A stretch of 64,000 nt of DNA from Haliea sp963974125 (GTDB lineage Bacteria > Pseudomonadota > Gammaproteobacteria > Pseudomonadales > Halieaceae), in contig CAXBCH010000020.1 in NCBI GenBank assembly GCA_963974125.1, forward strand, positions 19,245-83,244, read 5' to 3'. The position numbers and the translations under genes were made by a program. Shown here piece after piece: positions 44,328-53,665 of this stretch (position 1 is its first letter; each line of letters starts with the position of its first letter). Under the pieces are notes generated by a model, which saw only the letters and a program-made list of their open reading frames with translations, was not told the DNA's origin and did not search any database.

Positions 44328-44349
44328 GCTGGTAACGCCGCGAACGGAA

Positions 44350-45603
<1,254 letters not shown>

Positions 45604-45750
45604 AGATTGTTCTCCGTAGATGTGGGTCCATTGAATCTCGGGGTGCGGTATCCTTGCAGGATGCCCCTCTAAAACGGCGCCTAGTGTATCAGGTTTCCTG
45701 CTGTTTCTGCTTAACCGGGGGCAGATTTTTGGACGCGCCCAGGAGCTTTG

Positions 45751-46371
45751 ATGGCTACACTGATTCTCCTCAACAAGCCGTTTCAGGTGCTGAGCCAGTT
45801 CACTGACCGGGAACCTGCAGGTGCCGCGAGGGCGACACTCGCGGATTATCTGCAGGCACCGGGCTTCCGTGTTGCCGGGCGCCTCGATTATGACTCCGAG
45901 GGGCTGTTGCTGCTGACTGATGACGGCCAATTGCAACAGCAGATTGCCAATCCACGCCACAAGCTGTGGAAAACCTACTGGGTGCAGGTCGAGGGTGTCG
46001 CCGACGATGCCGCTCTCCTCAGCCTGCAGAATGGCGTGCAGCTCAAGGACGGCCCCACCCTGCCTGCCAGGGTGCAGCGTATTCCGGAACCGGAAGGCCT
46101 CTGGCCCCGCGATCCACCGGTGCGCAGCCGTCTGACCGTTGCCGACAGCTGGCTGGAGCTCAGCATCCGCGAAGGCCGCAATCGCCAGGTCCGGCGCATG
46201 ACTGCGGCGGTGAACCTGCCCACCCTGCGCCTGATCCGCTACCGGGTCGGAGACTGGATGCTGCAGGGCCTGGCGCCAGGGGAGTACCGCCGTCTCGCGG
46301 TGCACCGCCCGGTGTCGCGAGGCAGCTCAGCACGCGGCAAGCCGGCGCCAGGACCACGGAGAAAACCGTAA
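45751..46371 (+). CDS. rluE: 23S rRNA pseudouridine synthase RluE
   Basis: A 206-residue RsuA/RluB/E/F-type synthase. The catalytic aspartate is in GRLDYDSEGLLLLTDDG (near 44-60), and REGRNRQVRRM is the second family hallmark. It makes pseudouridine 2457 in 23S rRNA in E. coli. AGGAG lies 5 bp before ATG 45751. The stop and the next start overlap as TAATG, so it is coupled to nudJ. Confidence 0.9.
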   Translation: MATLILLNKPFQVLSQFTDREPAGAARATLADYLQAPGFRVAGRLDYDSEGLLLLTDDGQLQQQIANPRHKLWKTYWVQVEGVADDAALLSLQNGVQLKDGPTLPARVQRIPEPEGLWPRDPPVRSRLTVADSWLELSIREGRNRQVRRMTAAVNLPTLRLIRYRVGDWMLQGLAPGEYRRLAVHRPVSRGSSARGKPAPGPRRKP

Positions 46372-46823
46372 TGTCGAGCTGGTATCCACATGTCACTGTC
46401 GCCACGGTCGTCGAGCGGGAAGGCTGTTATCTGCTGGTGGAAGAGCGCGACAAGAGCAGCGGCCGCATCGTCTTCAACCAGCCTGCGGGGCACCTCGAGC
46501 GCGGCGAGTCGCTGCAGCAGGCGGCCCTGCGGGAGACCCTGGAGGAAACCGGCTGGCTGGTGTCTCTCGAGGGGGTTCTGGGGCTTGCGCTGTACAACGC
46601 GCCTGGCAACGGCGTGACCTACTATCGCACCACCTTCTGCGCCCGCGCGCTGGAGCCCCGGGCAGGGGCGAAGCTGGACCCGGACATCCTTGCCGTGCAC
46701 TGGCTGGATTACGAGGCAATTGTGGCCAACTCTGCTAGAATGCGCAGCCCGCTGGTGCTCGCCGCTATCGAGCAGCACCGCAGCGGGCTCCGTTATCCGC
46801 TGGACCTGATTGCACCGCCATGA
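46371..46823 (+). CDS. nudJ: Nudix phosphatase NudJ
   Basis: A 150-residue Nudix hydrolase with the Nudix box GHLERGESLQQAALRETLEE and an N-terminus (PHVTVATVVEREGCYLLVEE) of the NudJ group. NudJ hydrolyses HMP-PP, dinucleoside and nucleoside phosphates. It overlaps rluE by 1 bp and mnmA by 4 bp, within the conserved rluE-nudJ-mnmA-hflD-purB run. Confidence 0.9.
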   Translation: MSSWYPHVTVATVVEREGCYLLVEERDKSSGRIVFNQPAGHLERGESLQQAALRETLEETGWLVSLEGVLGLALYNAPGNGVTYYRTTFCARALEPRAGAKLDPDILAVHWLDYEAIVANSARMRSPLVLAAIEQHRSGLRYPLDLIAPP

Positions 46824-47911
46824 GCCTCAACGCAGCCACCACAGTGATCGTCGGCATGTCCGGCGGCGTCGATTCCTCCGTTGCCGCGCTGCTGCTCAAG
46901 GAGCAGGGCTACCGCGTCGAAGGCCTGTTCATGAAGAACTGGGAGGAGGATGACGGCACCGAATACTGCACCGCGAAGGAGGACTACGCGGACGCCCAGG
47001 CCGTTGCCGACAAGCTGGACATCACCCTGCACGGGGCCAATTTCGCCGCGGAGTACTGGGATCACGTATTCGAGCACTTCCTCGCGGAATACCGCGCCGG
47101 CCGCACACCCAACCCGGACATCCTCTGCAACCGGGAAATCAAGTTTCGCGCTTTCCTCGACTACGCCCTGATGCTCGGCGCCGACTGCATTGCCACCGGC
47201 CACTACGCCCGCCGCGGCGAGTGCGAGGGCAAGGCCACCCTGCTGCGCGGCCTCGACAACAACAAGGACCAGAGCTACTTCCTGCACGCCGTGGGCCACC
47301 GGGAGCTGGCACAAACCCTGTTCCCGGTCGGCGCTATCGAAAAACCCGAAGTCCGGGCGCTGGCACAGGCTCACGGCCTGGTGACGCACAGCAAAAAGGA
47401 TTCCACCGGCATCTGCTTTATCGGCGAGCGCCGTTTCAAGGATTTCCTGCAGCAGTACCTTCCGGCCCAGCCCGGTGAGATTCACAGCCTGGAAGGCGAA
47501 TTGCTCGGGCGCCACCAGGGCCTGATGTACCATACCATCGGCCAGCGCCAGGGACTGGGCATCGGCGGCCTCGCCAATCATGACGATGCTCCCTGGTATG
47601 TCGTCGGCAAGGACCTGGAGCGCAATGTCCTGCTGGTGGCCCAGGGCAACAACCACCCGGCCCTGTTCAGCAGCACGCTGCAAGCCGGCCAGCTGTGCTG
47701 GATCGCGGGCGCATCACCAGCCCTGCCACTGCGGTGCACGGCCAAGGTCCGCTACCGGCAGGCGGACCAGGAGTGTACGGTGACAGCCGCCGACGATGGC
47801 TGCCGGGTCGAGTTCGATGTCCCCCAGCGCGCCGTCACACCGGGTCAGTCCGTGGTGTTCTACAGCGGCGAACGCTGTCTCGGAGGAGGTATCATTGAAC
47901 GCACCCGTTGA
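46820..47911 (+). CDS. mnmA: tRNA-uridine 2-sulfurtransferase MnmA
   Basis: A 363-residue ATP-dependent enzyme that thiolates U34 of Lys, Glu and Gln tRNAs. The P-loop GMSGGVDSSVAA (12-23), C103 (ILCNREIKF) and C199 (STGICFIGE) are the catalytic features. It receives sulfur from TusE, encoded at 15127. GHYARR and KDQSYFLH are standard. It overlaps nudJ by 4 bp and hflD by 17 bp. Confidence 0.97.
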   Translation: MSLNAATTVIVGMSGGVDSSVAALLLKEQGYRVEGLFMKNWEEDDGTEYCTAKEDYADAQAVADKLDITLHGANFAAEYWDHVFEHFLAEYRAGRTPNPDILCNREIKFRAFLDYALMLGADCIATGHYARRGECEGKATLLRGLDNNKDQSYFLHAVGHRELAQTLFPVGAIEKPEVRALAQAHGLVTHSKKDSTGICFIGERRFKDFLQQYLPAQPGEIHSLEGELLGRHQGLMYHTIGQRQGLGIGGLANHDDAPWYVVGKDLERNVLLVAQGNNHPALFSSTLQAGQLCWIAGASPALPLRCTAKVRYRQADQECTVTAADDGCRVEFDVPQRAVTPGQSVVFYSGERCLGGGIIERTR

Positions 47912-48557
47912 GGCCGACCGCCCCCGGCGCAGCGCGCTGGAGGAGCAAACCATCGCCCTGGCCGGCGTGGCCCAGGCGGCACGCCTGGTGGACCAGGTAT
48001 CGCGCACCGGCTCCTGCCCACCGGAGTTTCTGCAGGCCTCCCTGAACAGCCTGTTTGCCTTCGACACCGACACGGTCGAGGCGATCTACGGCGGCCTGCC
48101 GGGCATCAGGCTGGGCCTGGATACGCTGGCCATGGTGCTGCACAACCAGCACTCTCCGGAGCAGCGGGACATGGTCCGCTACCTGTTCAATCTGCTTTAC
48201 CTGGAGCGCAAGTTCGCCGCGGATCCGGCCATGATGGCGGTCGTGCGCTCGCGGCTGGAGCATGCCAGCTTTCGCGCCGAACACTTTAGCGCCCACGCCA
48301 ACGACATCTGCCACAGTGTGTCCGGGATTTACCAGGATACCCTCAGCACCCTCAAATTCCGGATCAAGGTCAGCGGCAGCGCCCAGCATCTGCAGAATCG
48401 CCAGAGCGCAGACACCATCCGCGCCCTGCTGCTGGCCGGCATTCGCGCGACCTTCCTCTGGCGCCAGCTTGGCGGCCGTCGCTGGAAGCTGGTGCTGCAG
48501 CGCCGGGCCATAGGGCACTGTGCGCAGCAATTGGCGCGCGAGCTGGACGTGATTTAA
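47895..48557 (+). CDS. hflD: HflD-like lysogenization regulator
   Basis: A 220-residue helical membrane-associated protein that in E. coli lowers lambda CII stability and lysogenization. It has SGIYQDTLSTLKFRIKVSGSAQHLQN, a family signature near 160-185, and helices throughout. The TTG start at 47895 is preferred because a strong GGAGGAGGT site lies just before it and mnmA overlaps it by 17 bp. Its place between mnmA and purB is conserved. Confidence 0.9.
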   Translation: MNAPVEADRPRRSALEEQTIALAGVAQAARLVDQVSRTGSCPPEFLQASLNSLFAFDTDTVEAIYGGLPGIRLGLDTLAMVLHNQHSPEQRDMVRYLFNLLYLERKFAADPAMMAVVRSRLEHASFRAEHFSAHANDICHSVSGIYQDTLSTLKFRIKVSGSAQHLQNRQSADTIRALLLAGIRATFLWRQLGGRRWKLVLQRRAIGHCAQQLARELDVI

Positions 48558-48587
48558 CCTTTTCTGACCGCATTCCTGGAGCACAGC

Positions 48588-49964
48588 ATGGATCTCACTT
48601 CCCTCACCGCAGTATCCCCCATAGACGGCCGCTACGGTACCAAGACCGCCAGTCTGCGCGAGGTATTCAGCGAGTATGGCCTGATCAAGCGCCGCGTGCT
48701 GGTGGAGGTGCGCTGGTTGCAGCAGCTGGCGCGCATGCCGGCCATTCCCGAGGTGCCGGCACTGTCCCCGCCCGCCACTACCCTGCTGGAGCAGATCGCT
48801 ACAGGGTTCACCCTGATTGATGCGCGCCGTATCAAGGACATCGAGGCCACGACCAATCACGATGTCAAGGCGGTGGAGTATTTCATCAAGGAGCGCTTTG
48901 CCGGCAACACCGAGCTGGAGGCGATCTCCGAATTCGTGCACTTCGCCTGCACCTCCGAGGACATCAACAACCTGTCCCATGCGTTGATGCTGCGCGATGG
49001 CATGGAGCAGGTGCTGTTGCCCGCCATGGGCCAGATCATCGCGGCCCTCACGGAGCTGGCAGGCAGCCACGCCGAAGCGGCGATGCTGTCGCGGACTCAC
49101 GGCCAGACTGCCAGCCCCACCACCATGGGCAAGGAAATGGCCAATGTGGTTGCCCGCCTGCAGCGGCAACTGCGACAACTGCAGTCCATGGAGTACCTGG
49201 GCAAGATCAATGGCGCGGTGGGCAACTACAATGCCCATCTCTCCGCCTACCCCGATGTCGACTGGCAGGCCAATGCCGAAGCTTTCGTCAGCAGCCTGGG
49301 GCTGACCTGGAACCCCTACACCACCCAGATCGAACCCCATGACTACATGGCCGAGCTGTTTGACGCCATCGCCCGCTTCAACACCATCCTGGTGGACCTG
49401 GACCGTGATATCTGGGGCTACATTTCACTCGGCTACTTCAAGCAGCGCACCATCGCCGGTGAAGTGGGCTCATCCACCATGCCGCACAAGGTCAATCCGA
49501 TCGACTTCGAGAACTCCGAGGGTAACCTGGGTCTGGCCAACGCCGTGTTCCAGCACCTGGCGGCGAAGCTGCCGGTCAGCCGCTGGCAGCGGGACCTGAC
49601 CGATTCCACGGTGCTGCGCAACATGGGCGTGGGTTTCGGCTACAGCCTGATCGCCTACGAGGCCAGCCTCAAGGGCATTGGCAAACTGCAGCTCAACGAG
49701 GCCCGGCTGGCGGAGGACCTGGATCACAGCTGGGAGGTGCTCGCCGAACCCATCCAGACCGTCATGCGCCGCTACGGGATCGAAAAGCCCTACGAAAAAC
49801 TCAAGCAGCTGACCCGCGGCCAGGCCATGAACCGGGAAACCCTGGAACACTTCATCAACGATCTGGCGCTGCCGCAAAAAGCCCGCGAGCAACTGCTGGC
49901 GCTGACCCCGGCCAGCTACACCGGCAATGCGGCCGCCCAGGCCCGCGCCATCCGCGAGGACTGA
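48588..49964 (+). CDS. purB: Adenylosuccinate lyase
   Basis: A 458-residue fumarase/aspartase-superfamily enzyme with two steps in purine synthesis. The signature SSTMPHKVNPIDFEN near 299-313 and SRTHGQTASPTTMGKEM near 168-184 carry catalytic Ser and His residues. Length is as in E. coli PurB. The next gene, roxA, follows 7 bp later, so it may be co-transcribed. Confidence 0.97.
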   Translation: MDLTSLTAVSPIDGRYGTKTASLREVFSEYGLIKRRVLVEVRWLQQLARMPAIPEVPALSPPATTLLEQIATGFTLIDARRIKDIEATTNHDVKAVEYFIKERFAGNTELEAISEFVHFACTSEDINNLSHALMLRDGMEQVLLPAMGQIIAALTELAGSHAEAAMLSRTHGQTASPTTMGKEMANVVARLQRQLRQLQSMEYLGKINGAVGNYNAHLSAYPDVDWQANAEAFVSSLGLTWNPYTTQIEPHDYMAELFDAIARFNTILVDLDRDIWGYISLGYFKQRTIAGEVGSSTMPHKVNPIDFENSEGNLGLANAVFQHLAAKLPVSRWQRDLTDSTVLRNMGVGFGYSLIAYEASLKGIGKLQLNEARLAEDLDHSWEVLAEPIQTVMRRYGIEKPYEKLKQLTRGQAMNRETLEHFINDLALPQKAREQLLALTPASYTGNAAAQARAIRED

Positions 49965-49971
49965 CGGCGCC

Positions 49972-51099
49972 ATGCTGGCGCTGGACCAGGCGGAATTCCT
50001 GGCGCGGTACTGGCAGCGTGAACCGCTGCTGATACGCGCCGCGGTACCGGATTTTGCACCGCCGGTCAGCGGCGAGGAGCTGGCGGGACTGGCCCTGGAA
50101 CCCGAGGTGGAATCGCGCATTGCGGAGTGTCGTGGCGACCCGGCAAGCGCAGCGGCCTGGCAGCTCGAACACGGGCCCTTCCAGGCCAGCGACTTCGACC
50201 GCGGCCACCCCTGGACCCTGCTGGTGCAGGGCGTTGACCAGCTGCTGGACGACGTGGCGGCACTGCGCTCACTCGCGGCGTTCATTCCCGGCTGGCGCCT
50301 GGACGACATCATGGTCAGCTACGCCAGCGACGGTGGCGGGATCGGCCCCCACTATGACCTCTACGACGTATTCCTGCTGCAGGGCGAGGGCGAACGCATC
50401 TGGCGCATCGGCCAGCGCTGTGACGACAGCACTGCGCTGCTGCCGCACCAGGACCTGAAACTGGTGGCGACCTTCGACTGCCAGGCCGAATACACTCTGC
50501 ACTGCGGCGACGTGCTCTATATCCCGCCCGGGGTGGCCCACTGGGGCATTTCCCGTGGCGACTCCACCTGCTTTTCCATCGGCTTCAGGGCGCCGCGATT
50601 GTCGGATCTGCTGTCACGCTGGGTCGATGCCCGTCTGGAACAACTGCCGCCAAGCCTGCTGCTGCAAGACCCGGGCCGCGCGCCGGCGACGGCTCCCGGG
50701 GAGATCAGCAGCGGGGACATCGACAATGTGCTGCAGCAGCTGCGGGAACTGCTCACGGCCCGCACGGACAACAGCTGGTTCGGGGAGTTGGTGACCGAGA
50801 CAGATGCTGAACCACCCGGTGGTGCCGAGCTGCGGCAGATGCGATCAGCCCTGCAAAAAGCCGACGGCCATGTGCGAGTGGCTGCGGGGGCCCAGGTTAC
50901 CTGGCAGGCACTGGACCAGGGCATTCGGGTGTTTGCCAATGGCAATAGCCTCTTGTTTGGCCTGCAGGTGCGGGAACCGCTCGTTACGCTCTGCGCCGAC
51001 GGGGTGCTGCCATTGCCGGCAGACAACGGCTGTGCCGAACTGCTGGAATTTCTCATGCGGGAGGGGGCTCTTGAAGTGAGCGGGCCGATAACGAACTGA
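49972..51099 (+). CDS. roxA: Ribosomal protein uL16 arginine hydroxylase RoxA (JmjC-type oxygenase)
   Basis: A 375-residue Fe(II)/2-oxoglutarate oxygenase (YcfD in E. coli). The metal ligands H127, D129 (IGPHYDLYD) and H190 (GVAHWG) match E. coli H125, D127 and H187. The N-terminal PDFAPPVSGEELAGLA region is the JmjC entry. It hydroxylates an arginine of L16 and ends the conserved core block; the defence island starts 26 bp later, convergent. Confidence 0.93.
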   Translation: MLALDQAEFLARYWQREPLLIRAAVPDFAPPVSGEELAGLALEPEVESRIAECRGDPASAAAWQLEHGPFQASDFDRGHPWTLLVQGVDQLLDDVAALRSLAAFIPGWRLDDIMVSYASDGGGIGPHYDLYDVFLLQGEGERIWRIGQRCDDSTALLPHQDLKLVATFDCQAEYTLHCGDVLYIPPGVAHWGISRGDSTCFSIGFRAPRLSDLLSRWVDARLEQLPPSLLLQDPGRAPATAPGEISSGDIDNVLQQLRELLTARTDNSWFGELVTETDAEPPGGAELRQMRSALQKADGHVRVAAGAQVTWQALDQGIRVFANGNSLLFGLQVREPLVTLCADGVLPLPADNGCAELLEFLMREGALEVSGPITN

Positions 51100-51124
51100 T
51101 CACAGTCCATCAGAACTTAAGCAA

Positions 51125-53203
51125 TTACCCGTCCAGTACAAGGTCATCCAAAAACTCAGAAGCCGGATCAACACTGGTTACCAACAGCCGGTCTCGCGCT
51201 CGGGTACAGGCCACATAGAGTAGATGTCGCTCGGTCTCGTAGACCTCCTCAAGATCAGCATTATCAGACACCGACTCAATCCGCTCTTGCAGTGGAATCA
51301 CCTCATCATCGCAGGCCATGACCACTACCCCCCGGAACTCCAGACCCTTTGCCAGATGCATTGTGCTGATGGTCATCTTGCCCGTAGTAGTGTCCATCTG
51401 CTCATCAATTACCTTGAACGGCAAGCCGGATTGATTGGCGGCAGCTTCAGCGCGCTTCAGCTGGCCAGGCGAACGGACAAAGATACCGATCTCATTCGCC
51501 ACCAGGCCTTCATGGTTGCGCTCGATCAACCACTCACTGACTGCATTGATTTCCTGTTGCTCATCGTCATATACGCAAATATCAGGACGCGGTCCATTGA
51601 AGACCGAGATTGTGCCGCGACGATCATCCACATTGCCATCGACATCCGAAACTTCGGGTCCCAGCAAGCGGTCAGCCTGCATCCGAATCTGGTGTGAGGT
51701 CCTGTAGTTTATGCGCAGGGTCTGCGAGCGACCGCGAATATCGACGCCCAAGGACTTCCAGGAGAAAGGCATCTGGAATATACGCTGCCCCAGGTCGCCG
51801 GCAAAGAACAGGCTGTTTGGCCGTTCGCCGCCGAGGGCAGCGAGAAAGCGCAATTGGGCCACGCTGATATCCTGGGCTTCATCCACCACACAGAATTCGT
51901 AGGGTGGGTGGCTTCGCTGGCCCAGCGCATCGGCCAACTGATTGAACATCTCAGCTCGCGTGATCAATCCCTGCTTGACGAGCTCAGTTTTTACCGATGA
52001 GAACACCTGCCACAGGGCAGATCGCTGGGCCTCCGGCAAGCGCGTCTTGCGCCCAAGCCGTTTCACGTCGCGGTAGTCCTCCCAGCTTTGGAGCTGCCAG
52101 GCATCCACCACATCCTCCCACTCGCCCAGCAGGAAGCGTTGGCTGAAACGAAAGCCAGCAATATCTTCGCTAACGTCATGTAACAACTCTTTGATCTGAC
52201 TACGGGAAGCCAACCTTGGCGCATCTAGATGAATTTTGTAAAGGCGTTCACCCACAGCATCGATAGCCTCCACGTCAATGCGTTCTGCCAAACGGGGTTC
52301 ATGGTTAATCAGGCTACGCAGCTTTGCACGGAGTGCATTGGCCAGAATATTGGAAAATGTGGTCAAGAGGACCCGCGCGTCCGGATTCTGGCGAGCCAGA
52401 TGCGTTGCGCGATGAAGTGCAACAATCGTCTTGCCGGTGCCCGCCGAACCCGAAACTCGAACAGGGCCATTGTAGTCTCTCTCTACCAACTGGCGTTGAG
52501 CAGGATGCAGAAAGACCGTCCACTTGTCCCAGGGGTAATCCAGGGCACGAGCCAGCTCATTGGCATCCGTCATAACCCGGAAGCGACGCTGGGCATCGGG
52601 GTGCTCGAAGGGGTCAATACCCGCGGGAGCCACAACCGGGAGTTGGGGCTGGCCGCCAGTTGCGAGCTCCAGCAAGGCCTCGGCCGCCTCGCTGGGCAGG
52701 TGATCAGCGAGTTGCAGCAGGCTGTCCTCATCTGCTGCAAGCACATCGGCCAGCCATTCTTGCGGGACGCCATATGCCAGCAGTGTCTGTTCGGCGATGC
52801 CAGCAAACAAGGGTGGCTTTGCCTCTGGGTAGCTTTGCCCCTCGACATAAGAGGGCACCACAATTTCCTTCACAGTCTCGCGGATTTCCACCAGCTGGGC
52901 GGCACCGGTTTTGGGATGGGTTTCCAGCTTGCGGCGCTCTGCCCACTGGTAGGCCTTGTCGTGATGATCCACATAGCAAAGCAGCAGGCTGGAATCAGTC
53001 TTATGGACAATCATCCGAATGTCGCTGCTTACGCGCACAGACCAGAAGTTCTTGTCCTTTGCCCTGTCCAGCTTGTGAAAGCGCATGCCAGGGTTGGCGG
53101 GGTTCACCTGCAAGTCAAAGGCCGTGGTCTTAACAGCCTTCTGCTCCTCGCCGGTGAGTTTGGCAAGGCTGCTGGTGAACGTATCGGCAATGCGGAAGTT
53201 CAA
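51125..53203 (-). CDS. UvrD/Rep-type helicase with RelE-like N-terminal domain
   Basis: About 692 residues from TTG 53203 (AGAGG about 8 nt upstream); ATG 53272 would add 23 residues and overlap the next gene by 41 bp. The N-terminal 95 residues read like RelE/ParE toxins (FTSSLAKLTGEEQKAVKTTA, FWSVRVSSDIRMIVHK, LLCYVDHHDKAYQWA). A spacer follows, then a superfamily 1 helicase with Walker A GSAGTGKT (about 252-259), VVDEAQDIS, LRINYRTSHQIR and VYETERHLLYVACTRA. It is the last gene of the minus-strand defence run. Such RelE-helicase proteins occur in defence islands; the toxin-like domain may be a nuclease or a regulator. Role inferred. Confidence 0.82.
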   Translation of the reverse strand: MNFRIADTFTSSLAKLTGEEQKAVKTTAFDLQVNPANPGMRFHKLDRAKDKNFWSVRVSSDIRMIVHKTDSSLLLCYVDHHDKAYQWAERRKLETHPKTGAAQLVEIRETVKEIVVPSYVEGQSYPEAKPPLFAGIAEQTLLAYGVPQEWLADVLAADEDSLLQLADHLPSEAAEALLELATGGQPQLPVVAPAGIDPFEHPDAQRRFRVMTDANELARALDYPWDKWTVFLHPAQRQLVERDYNGPVRVSGSAGTGKTIVALHRATHLARQNPDARVLLTTFSNILANALRAKLRSLINHEPRLAERIDVEAIDAVGERLYKIHLDAPRLASRSQIKELLHDVSEDIAGFRFSQRFLLGEWEDVVDAWQLQSWEDYRDVKRLGRKTRLPEAQRSALWQVFSSVKTELVKQGLITRAEMFNQLADALGQRSHPPYEFCVVDEAQDISVAQLRFLAALGGERPNSLFFAGDLGQRIFQMPFSWKSLGVDIRGRSQTLRINYRTSHQIRMQADRLLGPEVSDVDGNVDDRRGTISVFNGPRPDICVYDDEQQEINAVSEWLIERNHEGLVANEIGIFVRSPGQLKRAEAAANQSGLPFKVIDEQMDTTTGKMTISTMHLAKGLEFRGVVVMACDDEVIPLQERIESVSDNADLEEVYETERHLLYVACTRARDRLLVTSVDPASEFLDDLVLDG

Positions 53204-53231
53204 AGGTTGTGGCCTCTTTCCAGCATATGCC

Positions 53232-53543
53232 TCATGCAAACCAAGGGCTTGCCCATAGGTCCACCGCCTCATCGAGTACCTGCTGCCGAATTTGGGGGCC
53301 CAACTCGTGCTCGGGTACTATATACACCTTGCGGCCAATCAGTTCGGACAGTTTGCCTGCTTGTGGCAAGCGCTGAGCGAATAAATCGTAGACCTGCGAG
53401 AAACCTACCTGACAATCCACATCGTTATCGGGTTGTTCATGGCTGCGAGCCACAGAACCACAGCCGAGAATACGGCGTGCGCCATACAGACACGCCATTG
53501 CATCAATGGCGGCGTATTGGTTGTGTAAACCTTCAAGTACCAT
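53232..53543 (-). CDS. Small nucleotidyltransferase-like protein (MNT-type)
   Basis: A 103-residue protein with GSVARS (29-34) and the acidic triad region D39-x-D41-x-D43 (PDNDVDCQVGF), the minimal nucleotidyltransferase motif. Chain length is that of MNT antitoxins that pair with HEPN toxins, but no HEPN partner is next to it. It lies between HerA and the RelE-helicase, spacing 28 bp to the helicase start. ATG 53543 has AGGG about 8 nt upstream; ATG 53561 is possible. It may AMP-modify or otherwise regulate the neighbouring helicase. Confidence 0.65.
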   Translation of the reverse strand: MVLEGLHNQYAAIDAMACLYGARRILGCGSVARSHEQPDNDVDCQVGFSQVYDLFAQRLPQAGKLSELIGRKVYIVPEHELGPQIRQQVLDEAVDLWASPWFA

Positions 53544-53665
53544 CGTAACTTCCCTGTACATTCATCACTGAGCCAATCCTAATAGCAACGAAACAATGCC
53601 CGCCTTCCGAGGCTTCGACACCTTGACGACCGGCAGCAGTTAACCGAGTCTGGTTCCATCGCCGA

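Larger units (their letters stand above)
43728..44349. repeat. Intergenic repeat cluster between clpS and icd
   Basis: There is no gene here. It holds two 92-bp hairpin elements (43868-43959 and 44089-44180, below), and between them a loose direct repeat (CTCCCGCGCACT... followed by ACTTGGGTAGC at about 43966 and again at about 44027) with an inverted copy GTTGAAAAG...GCGGGAG near 44066-44085. It ends in the icd terminator. Confidence 0.6.

Noticed and set aside
47892..49340. 482-codon frame opposite hflD/purB
   Set aside because: Antisense shadow, Gln/His/Gly-rich composition typical of opposite-strand frames in GC-rich DNA.
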